From: UBA4781 sp963674975
GTDB taxonomy: Bacteria > Chloroflexota > Anaerolineae > Anaerolineales > Anaerolineaceae
Length of the DNA: 64,000 bases
Assembly (NCBI GenBank): GCA_963674975.1
Contig: OY771913.1
Location: 1,488,001 to 1,552,000, forward strand
Direction of reading: 5' to 3'
Each line of letters opens with the position of its first letter. Position 1 is the stretch's first letter. The notes under the pieces were generated by a model. It did no database searches, was not told the origin of the DNA, and worked only from the letters and a program-made list of their open reading frames with translations. The position numbers and the translations under genes were made by a program. Shown here in pieces: positions 8,511 to 17,149 of this stretch.

Positions 8511-8595
8511 TCGTGCGGGTAAAACCCCTGTTTTTGCTGCCTTATAAACATCAAATTTTTCACAGAGGCAATCTCACTGGAGGTTACAGGAGAAC

Positions 8596-10194
8596 ATGGA
8601 AAATACAGTTACAATCAACAACGACACGCACACATCCGAGCAGCGCGTTGCTCTCATTAAAGAAAGAATAACCATCATACCACTGCTTCATCAAATTCAA
8701 AAAGAACATGCCTGCATTCCGGAAGAAGAGATCAAAAACATCGCTTCCAAAGCAGCCCTTACAGAAATGCAGGTCTACGAACTGGTATCCTCTTTACCAG
8801 CTTTCTCTTTCAAACCAAATGGAGAATACAAGATCCAGTTAAGCCGCAGTCTCGGCGCCGAACCGCAGGCGATTCAAGCGGTGGCGGATAAGCTCACCCA
8901 AAGCCTGGGAATCAATTTCGGGGAAACCACGCCGGATGGAAAGTTCTCGCTGGAATGGGCGCAAGACCCGGGTTGGTGCGACCATGCACCCGTGCTCAAG
9001 ATCGGGGACAGGATTTTCACAGAAATCAAGCCGGAGGAAGTCGGGGGTATCCTGCAAGCTTTTTCCTCCGATCCGGAGAGTGTAATAAATAAATCTCTCC
9101 CTAAAAACAACGTACAGCTTCCCTCACTGGAAGATTTTGAATCCGGGAAGGCGCTGGAGAAATTTTTAACCAACAAAGATCAGGACTTTTCCAAGAACGA
9201 GTTATTCCAATCTCTTCTGCAGCCAGCGGACGGTATCCTGGTGTGCAACGCGGATGAAGAAGACGCATGCGCCTTTGCCGACCGCATCCTGCTGCAGCAT
9301 TTTCTCGATATTGTATTGGAAGGAATGACTATTGCCGGTATCCTCAAAAAGACAGCACTGGGCACCCTTTACATTCCAGATCATTTCAGCAGCATTATGC
9401 CAGATATTGAAAACACTCTGGAAAAACGCAAAGAACATAAACTCCTTGGAGATACTATCCTGGGTCACAAAGGAATCGATTTTGAGATCAAGGTGATCTT
9501 GGGAGGCGGTAATCACATCGGAAAAGAAGATGATGTATTACGCGCCATGCTGAACGGGCAGCGCTTTGTGCCGCACCGCAGCGAACTGGACCCATCCATT
9601 ACAATTGAGAACATTACTAAATTCATCTCGATCGCAGAGTACTTTTCCAAAGACAGCAGCCCACTGCATCCCAACTGGATCAGCGTGGCAGGCGACTGCG
9701 ATAACCCGGGCGTTTATGAATTTGCGAAAAGCACCACCATCGCAGGTATCCTTAAAAAAGCCGGCGCCCATGAGGTACAGGGAGTACTGCTGGGAGGATA
9801 CAGCGGCAAATTCGTCCCTGCCAGTCAGTTTGACCTTCCCTTCGATCTGACCGATGAAAAACTCGCCCGGTCGCTGGTAGTGTTGAATGACAGCCGTAAC
9901 CTCATGGATGCTGCCCTGACAGTGCTTAATTATTATCAGAGCATTTCCTGCGGTTTGTGCACCCCCTGCCGGGAAGGATTACCACTCTTGATCCGCTCCA
10001 TAAAACGAATGAAGAATGCGAAAGAATACCAACAACGCTCGATGAGCGAATTAATATCCCTGGCGCAAACTATCCAACTGGCTTCGCGCTGCAGTCATGG
10101 GCGATCCGCCACATCCGTTTTTCTTTCCATCGTGGAGAAAGATCAGGTACCTTCGCCCATTTATGAAAAAGCAATGGCGAATGCGTTCGCATAA
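8596..10194 (+). CDS. NuoE-NuoF fusion, electron-transfer partner of the [FeFe]-hydrogenase, with degenerate NADH/FMN site
   Basis: A 532-residue protein joining a NuoE-like thioredoxin-fold domain (about 20-155) to a NuoF-like region (about 200-520). The C-terminal [4Fe-4S] site is intact: C452-x2-C455-x2-C458 (SCGLCTPCREG) and C499. An SLBB-like segment lies near 365-415. Other cofactor sites look lost. Of the four NuoE [2Fe-2S] cysteines only C128 (GWCDHAP) remains. The NADH-binding GRGGAGF loop before NADE218-221 is absent. The usual NADEGEPGTF is replaced by NADEEDACAF, and GEET by GKED. So it probably passes electrons without binding NAD(H). It is preceded by AGGAGA and lies 23 bases before the hydrogenase gene. 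It resembles HndC/HydB-type subunits but should not be called an NADH dehydrogenase. Confidence 0.85.
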   Translation: MENTVTINNDTHTSEQRVALIKERITIIPLLHQIQKEHACIPEEEIKNIASKAALTEMQVYELVSSLPAFSFKPNGEYKIQLSRSLGAEPQAIQAVADKLTQSLGINFGETTPDGKFSLEWAQDPGWCDHAPVLKIGDRIFTEIKPEEVGGILQAFSSDPESVINKSLPKNNVQLPSLEDFESGKALEKFLTNKDQDFSKNELFQSLLQPADGILVCNADEEDACAFADRILLQHFLDIVLEGMTIAGILKKTALGTLYIPDHFSSIMPDIENTLEKRKEHKLLGDTILGHKGIDFEIKVILGGGNHIGKEDDVLRAMLNGQRFVPHRSELDPSITIENITKFISIAEYFSKDSSPLHPNWISVAGDCDNPGVYEFAKSTTIAGILKKAGAHEVQGVLLGGYSGKFVPASQFDLPFDLTDEKLARSLVVLNDSRNLMDAALTVLNYYQSISCGLCTPCREGLPLLIRSIKRMKNAKEYQQRSMSELISLAQTIQLASRCSHGRSATSVFLSIVEKDQVPSPIYEKAMANAFA

Positions 10195-10217
10195 ATTCAT
10201 CCATCAAGGAAGAAACC

Positions 10218-12110
10218 ATGCTCAATAACCAACCATTCAGCGCTACCAATCTAAAAGAAAAATCTACTACTGCCGGTAAAACAACCGATCTGATCCCGAT
10301 CGTCATTGATGGGCAGCCTTTGGATGTTCCCTACGGCACAACCATTCTGGAAGCAGCCAATAAACTGCATATCTTTATCCCCACCCTGTGCTCCCATTCC
10401 GACCTGCCCCACAGCGGTACCTGCCGTATGTGTGTGGTAGAAGTGGATGGTATGCCCGAACTGCAGGCAGCCTGCGAATTCGAGATCGAGCATCCCATCT
10501 CCATTCATACACGCTCTTATAAAGTACTGCGCACACGCGCCAACCTGATCGACATGCTGTTTTCCAATCACTGCGGCTTCTGGGATCATCTTAACTGTGT
10601 ACGTAATGAAACTTGCGAACTGCAGGCTCTGGCAAAGTTCGGCGCCTCTCCCCTGCACTTCGGTCAACCGGAACATCACCTTGAAATGGACAGTACCAGC
10701 TATGCCATCGAAAGAGAACCTGATAAGTGCATCCTGTGCATGCGCTGCGTTCGCACCTGTGAAGAGATCCAGGGAATAGGCTGTTTAGGTGTAGTAGATA
10801 CTGGACATAATGTGCGTATTACCACCCTGCTGGATACTCCCCTGGCAGATTCGATCTGCATTAGCTGCGGACAATGCATCGACCACTGCCCCACGGCTGC
10901 TCTCCATACCCGCGATTCGATCAAAGATGTGCAGCACGCAATCGACGATCCTAAAAAAGTAGTCGTGATCCAAACTGCTCCGGCTCCGCGGGCAGCCATC
11001 GGTGAATGTTTTGGACTGGAACCCGGTACCGCGCTCCCCTTCGAATTAAACACTGCTCTGCGTGAATGCGGCTTTGATAAGGTGTTTGACACCAACTTCA
11101 GCGCCGACCTGACAATCATGGAAGAGGGGACAGAACTTCTATCACGCTTGTATCAGGCTCTGGTTAAAAAAGACAGCAGTATTGCGCTGCCCATGTTTAC
11201 CTCCTGCTCACCCGGTTGGATCAATTACCTGGAAGAGTTTTATCCAGAAATGATCCCGCATCTATCTTCGGCAAAATCGCCGCAGCAGATGTTTGGAGCA
11301 GTCATTAAAACCTATTTTGCACAGGTGGCAGACATCGACCCGAAAGACCTGGTTACCGTTTCCCTGATGCCGTGCACGGCGAAAAAATTCGAGTGCAATC
11401 GACCTGAAATGAACGCCAGCGGATATCAGGATGTAGATTATGTGCTCACCACCCGCGAGATGGCGCGCATGATCAAGGCAAAGGGGATCGATCTCCCCGG
11501 GCTGGAAAAATCTGATTTTGACGATCCTTTTGGCACCGAAACCGGCTCCGGCGTGATCTTCGGAGCAACCGGCGGTGTGATGGAATCTGCCCTGCGCACC
11601 GTGCTGGAATTAGTGACCGGCGACAAGATCGAGCAGTACTTCTCAAAGGCAGATATCAAACCAGTACGCGGCATGGAAGGAGTGCGAAAAGCACAGATCA
11701 CGGTACCAAAGACAGGCGAAGTTCCCGCCATGCTCGCGCACCTTTTCCCTTCTTTTGACTGGCTGAACGGTGTAGAGCTGAAAGTTGCAGTAGCTCACGG
11801 CACAGCAAACGCAAGAAAGGTCCTTGAAAATATCAAAGCCGGCGGAGAACTGGCTTCCTTCCACTTTATTGAATTCATGGCGTGCCCGGGCGGCTGCCTG
11901 GGCGGTGGAGGTCAGCCCATTCCGACTAACGCTGAAATTCGCGAAGCCAGAGCCAAAGCTCTCTACGAGGAAGATCATATCTCAGAGGTACGCAAGTCCT
12001 TCGAGAATCCGGCTGTTCATGAACTGTATGCAAATTTCCTGACGGATGGACCCTGTGGTGAAAAGAGCCACCATTTGCTGCATACACATTACAAACCACA
12101 AAAACTATAG
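10218..12110 (+). CDS. [FeFe]-hydrogenase catalytic subunit (HndD/HydA-like, group A)
   Basis: A 630-residue cytoplasmic iron-sulfur enzyme that interconverts H+ and H2. Domains in order are a plant-type [2Fe-2S] domain (C58, C69, C72, C86), a NuoG-like His/Cys cluster segment (118-133), two [4Fe-4S] ferredoxin motifs (C171-C181; C214-C224), and the H-cluster domain. The signatures are L1 FTSCSPGW (C330), L2 MPCTAKKFE (C386) and L3 EFMACPGGCLGGGGQP (C556, C560), ending in the small-subunit-like tail with HELY and LLHTHY. L1 has Ser331 where clostridial CpI has a second Cys; Cys/Ser variation there occurs in the family. The third-cluster ligands (H118, C119, C127, C133) have unusual spacing. 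Maturases are not in the window. It is in an operon with the NuoEF-like gene. Confidence 0.95.
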   Translation: MLNNQPFSATNLKEKSTTAGKTTDLIPIVIDGQPLDVPYGTTILEAANKLHIFIPTLCSHSDLPHSGTCRMCVVEVDGMPELQAACEFEIEHPISIHTRSYKVLRTRANLIDMLFSNHCGFWDHLNCVRNETCELQALAKFGASPLHFGQPEHHLEMDSTSYAIEREPDKCILCMRCVRTCEEIQGIGCLGVVDTGHNVRITTLLDTPLADSICISCGQCIDHCPTAALHTRDSIKDVQHAIDDPKKVVVIQTAPAPRAAIGECFGLEPGTALPFELNTALRECGFDKVFDTNFSADLTIMEEGTELLSRLYQALVKKDSSIALPMFTSCSPGWINYLEEFYPEMIPHLSSAKSPQQMFGAVIKTYFAQVADIDPKDLVTVSLMPCTAKKFECNRPEMNASGYQDVDYVLTTREMARMIKAKGIDLPGLEKSDFDDPFGTETGSGVIFGATGGVMESALRTVLELVTGDKIEQYFSKADIKPVRGMEGVRKAQITVPKTGEVPAMLAHLFPSFDWLNGVELKVAVAHGTANARKVLENIKAGGELASFHFIEFMACPGGCLGGGGQPIPTNAEIREARAKALYEEDHISEVRKSFENPAVHELYANFLTDGPCGEKSHHLLHTHYKPQKL

Positions 12111-12132
12111 TTCATAGTTTTAGAGTACAACA

Positions 12133-13116
12133 ATGAAAAATAAAATATTTAGGTCAACAAAGGTTTTCCCTTTTTTGCTTCTGGCAATCTGCCTGCTGGG
12201 ATGCACCCAGCCCGCAGCAGCCGGTGAAGCGACCCTGGATACTCAGGTTAGTCTTATTAATCCCCTCGGACCGGCAGTCATCCCGCTGGCTGGAATGATC
12301 AGCGGAGAAACACAAAATAGTGAACTGGTAGCCATCCAGTACTGGACCACCATCGATGAAGCGATCGGCTTGCTGGCAGGGGAAGATGCCGATTTCGCCG
12401 TGCTGCCCATTACCGCCGGGGCGAATATCACAGCCAGCGGCGTTGATCTGGTGCTGCTGGGCGTGCATGAATGGAAGGTTTTCTACCTTCTGGCTGCACC
12501 CGGTGAAACATTCGACGGCTGGGAATCGCTGGTCGGAAAGACCGTTTATTCTCCCGAATCGAAGGGACAGACGGTGGATGTGCTGACCCGCTTCGCCCTC
12601 GCCGGCAGTGGCATCGAACCGGATGTAGATGTCAACTTTGTTTATGCCCCTGCTCAAGAGATCGTCGCACTCTTCAAGGAAGGAAAGGTCGAATACGCCG
12701 CTCTACCGGAGCCCTTCGTTTCGCTGGCGCTTTCCCAATCGGATGGCAAGATCGTGCTGGATTACCAGGAATACTGGAATGAAGTCAACAATTCGGAATA
12801 CGGCATCCCGATCGCAGGCTTATTTGTAAGACGCAGCTTTCTGACGGAGAACCCCAAGGCGGTCAAAGCCATGATCAACACCCTGACCAATTCCACGGAA
12901 TGGGCAAATGAGCATCCAGAAGAAGCGCTGACCGCTATTTCTGATGTGCTCACTCTTCCTCAGAATGTGATGCTCAGTGCAATGGAGCGCATGGAATTTG
13001 GATTCATCAACGCGCAAGACGCAAAGCAATCTGTACTCGATTTTCTCAATACGGTGCAGACAACCTATCCCGAAGGGATCAAAGCTGTGCCGGGAGATGA
13101 ATTCTTTGTCGAATGA
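12133..13116 (+). CDS. ABC substrate-binding lipoprotein (NMT1/SsuA-like) in the hydrogenase operon
   Basis: A 327-residue lipoprotein with a basic N-terminus, a hydrophobic stretch and the lipobox ICLLGC (Cys24). The mature part has the two-lobe periplasmic-binding pattern of the NMT1/TauA superfamily (INPLGPAVIPLAGM, ...ADFAVLPITAGANI, ...FVRRSFLTENPKAVKAM), but is clearly diverged from the two binding proteins at 313-2302. It starts 22 bases after the hydrogenase stop with no terminator between them, and overlaps the following permease gene by four bases. It is therefore likely co-transcribed with the hydrogenase. No classic Shine-Dalgarno is visible. The ligand is unknown. Confidence 0.85.
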   Translation: MKNKIFRSTKVFPFLLLAICLLGCTQPAAAGEATLDTQVSLINPLGPAVIPLAGMISGETQNSELVAIQYWTTIDEAIGLLAGEDADFAVLPITAGANITASGVDLVLLGVHEWKVFYLLAAPGETFDGWESLVGKTVYSPESKGQTVDVLTRFALAGSGIEPDVDVNFVYAPAQEIVALFKEGKVEYAALPEPFVSLALSQSDGKIVLDYQEYWNEVNNSEYGIPIAGLFVRRSFLTENPKAVKAMINTLTNSTEWANEHPEEALTAISDVLTLPQNVMLSAMERMEFGFINAQDAKQSVLDFLNTVQTTYPEGIKAVPGDEFFVE

Positions 13117-13853
13117 TTAAAAAGAACTGCTGCCTGCTTTCAGGTATCCTCGTTCTATTGGTTATATGGCAGCTTTTCACCCTCCATGCAGATCAAAGCT
13201 ATATTTTTCCTTCTCCTGCTGCAACTTTTAAAGAGCTCTTCTATCAACTAAGTTCAGCAGATATATATCTGGCAGCCCTGGAAACAGCCTGGAAAGTGCT
13301 CGCAGCACTGGCTCTGGCAATCCTGATCGGGCTGCCAGTTGGCTATCTGATCGGCATATCCGATAAGGCTTACGATTCAATACGACCGATCATGATGTTC
13401 ATCCAGGCTGTACCGGTCATCTCCTGGCTCACCATCGTAATCTTCACCTGGGGGGTCGGCTGGAAAGGTCCGGTATTTATCGCTTTTCTGACACTTTTCC
13501 CCAACGCCGCCTTTACCACCGCCAATGGTGTGCGCAGCATTGACCGGCGGCTGCTGGAAATGGCAACAGTCTACCACGTGCCGCAAGGGCGGATATTCCA
13601 GGATATCTATCTGCGCTCTCTACCCCCCTTCATCATTACCATTCTCGACTTGAGCATCGGACAAGCCTGGAAGGTGATCCTGGTGACAGAATACCTGTGC
13701 GGCGGCAAGGGATTAGGAGTGGAAATTCTCATGGCGCGCATGAATGTCGATTTTGCCGCCACCTGGGCGTTAACACTTCTGGCAGTGATCCTGGGTTTGG
13801 TCACCGAGCGGATCATCAAGCAGATCATGAAGAAAGGCAGGCATGTGGCATGA
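13113..13853 (+). CDS. ABC transporter permease (NitT/TauT type)
   Basis: A 246-residue integral membrane protein with about six hydrophobic helices. The permease loop signature lies at about residues 150-180, with LEMATVYHVPQGRIFQDIYL and a C-terminal SIGQAWKVILVTEYLCGGKGLG, as in SsuC/TauC. The start overlaps the binding-protein stop (ATGA at 13113), and its own stop overlaps the ATPase start (ATGA at 13850), so the three genes are translationally coupled. It would form the channel of the importer whose ligand is bound by the preceding lipoprotein. Confidence 0.92.
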   Translation: MIKKNCCLLSGILVLLVIWQLFTLHADQSYIFPSPAATFKELFYQLSSADIYLAALETAWKVLAALALAILIGLPVGYLIGISDKAYDSIRPIMMFIQAVPVISWLTIVIFTWGVGWKGPVFIAFLTLFPNAAFTTANGVRSIDRRLLEMATVYHVPQGRIFQDIYLRSLPPFIITILDLSIGQAWKVILVTEYLCGGKGLGVEILMARMNVDFAATWALTLLAVILGLVTERIIKQIMKKGRHVA

Positions 13854-14542
13854 TAAAGCCCTGCATTTCTATCAACCATCTTTCTCACCAGTACGATTCA
13901 CTGCAGGTGATCAACGATTGGACCATTGACATCCAGCAGGGAGAGCGGGTGGTCCTGCTGGGACCATCCGGATCAGGGAAAACCACATTTTTAAATATCG
14001 TTAGCGGGCTGCAAAAACCCACCGGCGGAAACTTGCAGGTGGCAGCGGACCGGATCGGATTCGTGTTCCAGGAAGCGCGCCTGATCCCGTGGTGCACGGT
14101 GAAGGAAAATCTTGCCTTTGTTGCAGAAAAGCAGCCCTACCAGGAGCTGTTAAAGACCCTGGGATTGGCTGGATTCGAACAATATTTCCCGGATGAATTG
14201 AGCGGCGGAATGCAGCAGCGGGTAAACCTGGCACGGGCGCTGCTGGTGGATCCGGACCTGCTGATATTGGATGAAACATTTACTTCTCTGGATATCGACG
14301 TAAAGCTGCAGATCTTGCATGACCTGAGCCGGCACTGGGAGAAACGTCATTTCACCCTGCTGGCTGTCACGCACGATCCCAAAGAAGCACTGCTGCTGGC
14401 GGATCGAATTTTGATCCTTTCCCCGCGTCCGGCAGTAGTGCGCAGTATCCTACCCAACCAGCTCGCAGAGCGGCAAATCGATGCACCTGCATTCATTCAA
14501 GCAGAAGCGAAACTGATACGCCGGCTGACCGACCGGAATTGA
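13850..14542 (+). CDS. ABC transporter ATP-binding protein (NitT/TauT type)
   Basis: A 230-residue ATPase. Walker A is LLGPSGSGKTTF, the Q-loop region reads GFVFQEARLIPWCTVKEN, the signature is LSGGMQQRVNLARALL, Walker B is LLILDETFTSLD, and the H-loop is LLAVTHDPKEALLLADR. The frame is open well upstream, but the ATG at 13850 overlaps the permease stop and begins just before the first beta strand, so it is preferred over the start at 13697. Walker B ends in DET rather than the common DEP, which still keeps the catalytic Glu. It is the last gene of the hydrogenase-transporter cluster. Confidence 0.92.
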   Translation: MIKPCISINHLSHQYDSLQVINDWTIDIQQGERVVLLGPSGSGKTTFLNIVSGLQKPTGGNLQVAADRIGFVFQEARLIPWCTVKENLAFVAEKQPYQELLKTLGLAGFEQYFPDELSGGMQQRVNLARALLVDPDLLILDETFTSLDIDVKLQILHDLSRHWEKRHFTLLAVTHDPKEALLLADRILILSPRPAVVRSILPNQLAERQIDAPAFIQAEAKLIRRLTDRN

Positions 14543-14556
14543 TTTTTTGATAAGAC

Positions 14557-14576
14557 GGAACATTTTTGCATGTTCC
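14557..14576 (+). terminator. Hairpin after the hydrogenase-transporter cluster
   Basis: GGAACAT (14557-14563) pairs perfectly with ATGTTCC (14570-14576) around a 6-base loop, 15 bases after the ATPase stop. It is short and lacks a T-run, so terminator function is only possible. Confidence 0.4.
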
Positions 14577-14623
14577 AAGGATCAATCCTATTTTTTCGAA
14601 AATTCAAATACAATAGCATTCTT

Positions 14624-15337
14624 ATGGTTAATACACGCTATTTTGAATCCAACGGCATCCCGCTGGTAATCTGCGAAAATGAGCATCTGCAGCCGGTAAA
14701 ACACTGCATTCTTTTTTATCACGGCTTCAAGGGAGCCAAAGAGAAAAACCTGCGCGAATTGAACAGCCTGGCAGAGCAGGGCTTTCTGGTTGCAGGGGTG
14801 GATGCGGTCGGGCACGGTGCCAGAGTCTACCCGGATTTCGATGCGTGCTTTGCCAATGATAGCTCCACCAACAATTGTGAATTCATCCGGGTTGTGCGCG
14901 AGAGCGCGGCAGAAGTACCTTATTTGATCGATACGTTGAATAAAATGTACACAATTAAAAGCTTTGGCATCGCGGGTATATCCATGGGCGGCTTTATCAC
15001 GTATGCAGCAATTCTGCAGGAGCGCCGCCTGCAGGCAGCCGTCTCGATCTTAGGGTCGCCGCACTGGGAGGGGGATGAAGCCCATTCCCCGGAAAGCCAT
15101 CTGGAGAAGTTTTCCAGCATTCATTTACTATCCATGAATGCCGGGAAGGATGAACTGGTACCACCCCATTTTGCGCGTGATTTTCAGGCAGCTTTAAAAG
15201 AATATTACACAGATTATGAGCAGCGCTTTGCATATGTAGAGTATTCCAATTCGGGGCATTTTATCGACGATGAGGATTGGATCGATTGCTGGGGGAAGAC
15301 GCTGCGCTGGTTTGAGGAGCATCTTGCCCCCTCCTAA
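14624..15337 (+). CDS. Alpha/beta hydrolase (YitV/prolyl-oligopeptidase-like esterase)
   Basis: A cytoplasmic serine hydrolase of about 237 residues. The oxyanion-hole region is FYHGFKGAKEKN. The nucleophile elbow is GISMGGF, the acid lies near GKDELVPP, and the catalytic His is in SNSGHF near the C-terminus. The size and the HGF(K/R)...E motif fit the YitV-like hydrolases, whose natural substrates are unclear. The frame allows a start at 14570, inside the preceding hairpin. I prefer 14624 because homologous folds begin about there and a TACAAT (14609-14614) lies only nine bases upstream; neither start has a clear Shine-Dalgarno. It is followed by dispersed repeats, so probably monocistronic. 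Confidence 0.82.
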   Translation: MVNTRYFESNGIPLVICENEHLQPVKHCILFYHGFKGAKEKNLRELNSLAEQGFLVAGVDAVGHGARVYPDFDACFANDSSTNNCEFIRVVRESAAEVPYLIDTLNKMYTIKSFGIAGISMGGFITYAAILQERRLQAAVSILGSPHWEGDEAHSPESHLEKFSSIHLLSMNAGKDELVPPHFARDFQAALKEYYTDYEQRFAYVEYSNSGHFIDDEDWIDCWGKTLRWFEEHLAPS

Positions 15338-15452
15338 CCTCCCCCGCAAGCAGGGGAGGAATTGAGCATGGTGGGTTGTACCAACCCACCCTACTGATTG
15401 ACATCGAGGGTGCACCAACCCCTCCTCACCTTCCCCCGCAAATAGGGGAGGA
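15338..15452. repeat. Dispersed repeats A-B-A
   Basis: Family A hairpin CCTCCCC...GGGGAGGA at 15338-15360; family B palindrome GGTGGGTTG-TAC-CAACCCACC near 15370-15390; second A copy with a variable loop at 15431-15452. They fill the gap between the convergent hydrolase and DUF62 genes and may double as bidirectional terminators. Confidence 0.8.
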
Positions 15453-15457
15453 AATCT

Positions 15458-16300
15458 TTATTTCTTAAATTCCACTTCCCAGGCGGAGCCATAGCCGATG
15501 TGGTACTTCTCGCTGAAGCTGCCCTGATTGACTGCCAGCCCAACGCGCATTAATTCATTATTGTAGATGATTGGTTTGCCCATGCTGGCAAAGCCAAAGG
15601 ATTGGTGGAAGAGTACTTTCTCCGCAAAGACTACCTCTCCCTCATGCCGGATAATGACTTCCAGATGGTCACCAAAAGCAAAGCCCGCCTGCTTGAAAAG
15701 CTCCAGCGGGATATTAGTCCATAAATTGCCAAAGTTGGGATCGTTGATCTCGATGATGCCGCTCACTTTGCCCGGCTCTACCTGTGGTTCCAGAATGGGC
15801 ATGCACACGATCTCCTCAACCGAATACTCCGGACCGACACCTTCGAAATCAATGATGCCGCTGGCAAGTTTGGCAGCGCAGTAGCCGAACAGGTCTCGTC
15901 CGTGAAAAACACTGGTGCCTTCGGTGCCCTTACCCACTAATCGGTTGACCTTCTCATCGATCTCGCGTACCGCCGTGATACCCACCCAGTTTTTCAAATG
16001 GGTCAGCGATCCATTATCAGGCGTGACCACGATGTACCCGTCTGCAGTGAGAGCCACGCAAGCACGCCGGTGGGAGCCGACCCCCGGATCGACTACCGAG
16101 ACAAAAATAGTTCCTTCAGGCCAGAAATGCATGGATTGATAGAGGCGAAAAGATGCGCTCCATATATCAAATTTGGGAATCTCATGCGTGCCATCCATGA
16201 TCTCAATCTCCCGGTCAACACTTTTCACCACGCCGTACATGGCACATACCGCGCCTTCTTTATACGTAAAATCCGTTTGAAAGACCAGGATGGGTTTCAT
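15458..16300 (-). CDS. SAM hydrolase / SAM-hydroxide adenosyltransferase (DUF62 family)
   Basis: A 280-residue enzyme of the DUF62 family, which splits S-adenosylmethionine with water or hydroxide to adenosine and L-methionine and is related to fluorinase and chlorinase. Visible signatures are the N-terminal FQTDFTYKEGAV (nucleoside-binding Asp), VVDPGVGSHRRACV, the TPDNG loop, and FHGRDLFGYCAA; the C-terminal barrel includes INDPNFGNLWTNIP. No halogenase-type insertion is apparent. The start lies nine bases downstream of the EcfT stop on the same strand, so it is the last gene of the ECF transporter operon. This tie of a SAM-consuming enzyme to a vitamin-type importer suggests that the imported compound or its salvage involves adenosine, methionine or SAM. 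That is inference. Confidence 0.9.
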   Translation of the reverse strand: MKPILVFQTDFTYKEGAVCAMYGVVKSVDREIEIMDGTHEIPKFDIWSASFRLYQSMHFWPEGTIFVSVVDPGVGSHRRACVALTADGYIVVTPDNGSLTHLKNWVGITAVREIDEKVNRLVGKGTEGTSVFHGRDLFGYCAAKLASGIIDFEGVGPEYSVEEIVCMPILEPQVEPGKVSGIIEINDPNFGNLWTNIPLELFKQAGFAFGDHLEVIIRHEGEVVFAEKVLFHQSFGFASMGKPIIYNNELMRVGLAVNQGSFSEKYHIGYGSAWEVEFKK

Positions 16301-16309
16301 ATTCTCCTC

Positions 16310-17149
16310 CTAAATGAATGGATTATAGAAACGGCTGTGGTTGACAAAAGCCGATACACACAGCGAACCTATAAAGATAAGCGCAGAAAGCACAATAGCC
16401 AGGATATCCTGCTTATCCAATTTTTTAAAGGTGTACCAGGTACGTTTTTTCCCCTTGCCAAATCCGCGCAGGTCCATGGCATTGCTGATCAGATCGATGC
16501 GATCGAGGGTGGAAAAGATGAGAGGAATGATAATGAGCAGGGCATTCTTGAATCGATCTGTGAACTTTGCTTTGCGAGAAAGATCAAGCCCGCGCGCCTG
16601 CTGTGCCAGGCTGATATCGCGATAATCCCGCTGGATATCCGGAAAATAACGCAGCGTAAGCGCCACCGCATAGGCAGCCTTGTAATGCACCCCGACTCCA
16701 TTGATAGAAGAAGCAAACTCGCTGGGATTGGTGGTGAGCAAAAAGATCATACCCAGTGGAATAACAGACACATATTTAAACAGCTTCGTGACCTGGTAAA
16801 GAAGCTGTTCCTGCGTGAGATAGACTTTCCCAAACAGATGCGCAATTTCATGACGGGTACCGTAGATCTCAACGCCGAACTCGGGGGAGAAAAAGAACGA
16901 GATAATGGCATTGGTAATGACAAAGATAAGAACATAGATAACCATGGTGCGTATCTGTGAAAATTTGATCTTCGAGATATACAACACAATGAAAGAAAAG
17001 AGCATCACAAATAAGATCACGCGGAGATCATACGAATACATTACCGCAAAAGTAAGCAGTAAAAAGCACAGCAGCTTGGTCAGCCCCGATAAGCGATGAA
17101 CAAAGGTATCGACGATGTTATATGAGAAAAGCTTCATTTTCAGGCTCAT
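16310..17149 (-). CDS. ECF transporter transmembrane subunit EcfT
   Basis: A 279-residue membrane protein of the CbiQ/EcfT family, the scaffold that couples the S component to the ATPases. It has about five hydrophobic segments. The cytoplasmic coupling region shows two Ala-Arg-Gly-like motifs: SLAQQARGLDLSRK and LISNAMDLRGFGKGKKRT. Its ATG overlaps the stop of the fused EcfA gene by four bases, which indicates translational coupling. The substrate is set by the S component encoded upstream in the same direction. Confidence 0.92.
   Translation of the reverse strand: MSLKMKLFSYNIVDTFVHRLSGLTKLLCFLLLTFAVMYSYDLRVILFVMLFSFIVLYISKIKFSQIRTMVIYVLIFVITNAIISFFFSPEFGVEIYGTRHEIAHLFGKVYLTQEQLLYQVTKLFKYVSVIPLGMIFLLTTNPSEFASSINGVGVHYKAAYAVALTLRYFPDIQRDYRDISLAQQARGLDLSRKAKFTDRFKNALLIIIPLIFSTLDRIDLISNAMDLRGFGKGKKRTWYTFKKLDKQDILAIVLSALIFIGSLCVSAFVNHSRFYNPFI

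Noticed and set aside
5185..8600. Retron or group II intron
   Set aside because: The RT is fused to a nitrilase and no msr/msd-like inverted structure, maturase domain or intron boundary is visible.
15998..16960. 320-codon plus-strand open frame
   Set aside because: It lies antisense to the DUF62 and EcfT genes, has a basic, low-complexity composition and no family motif.
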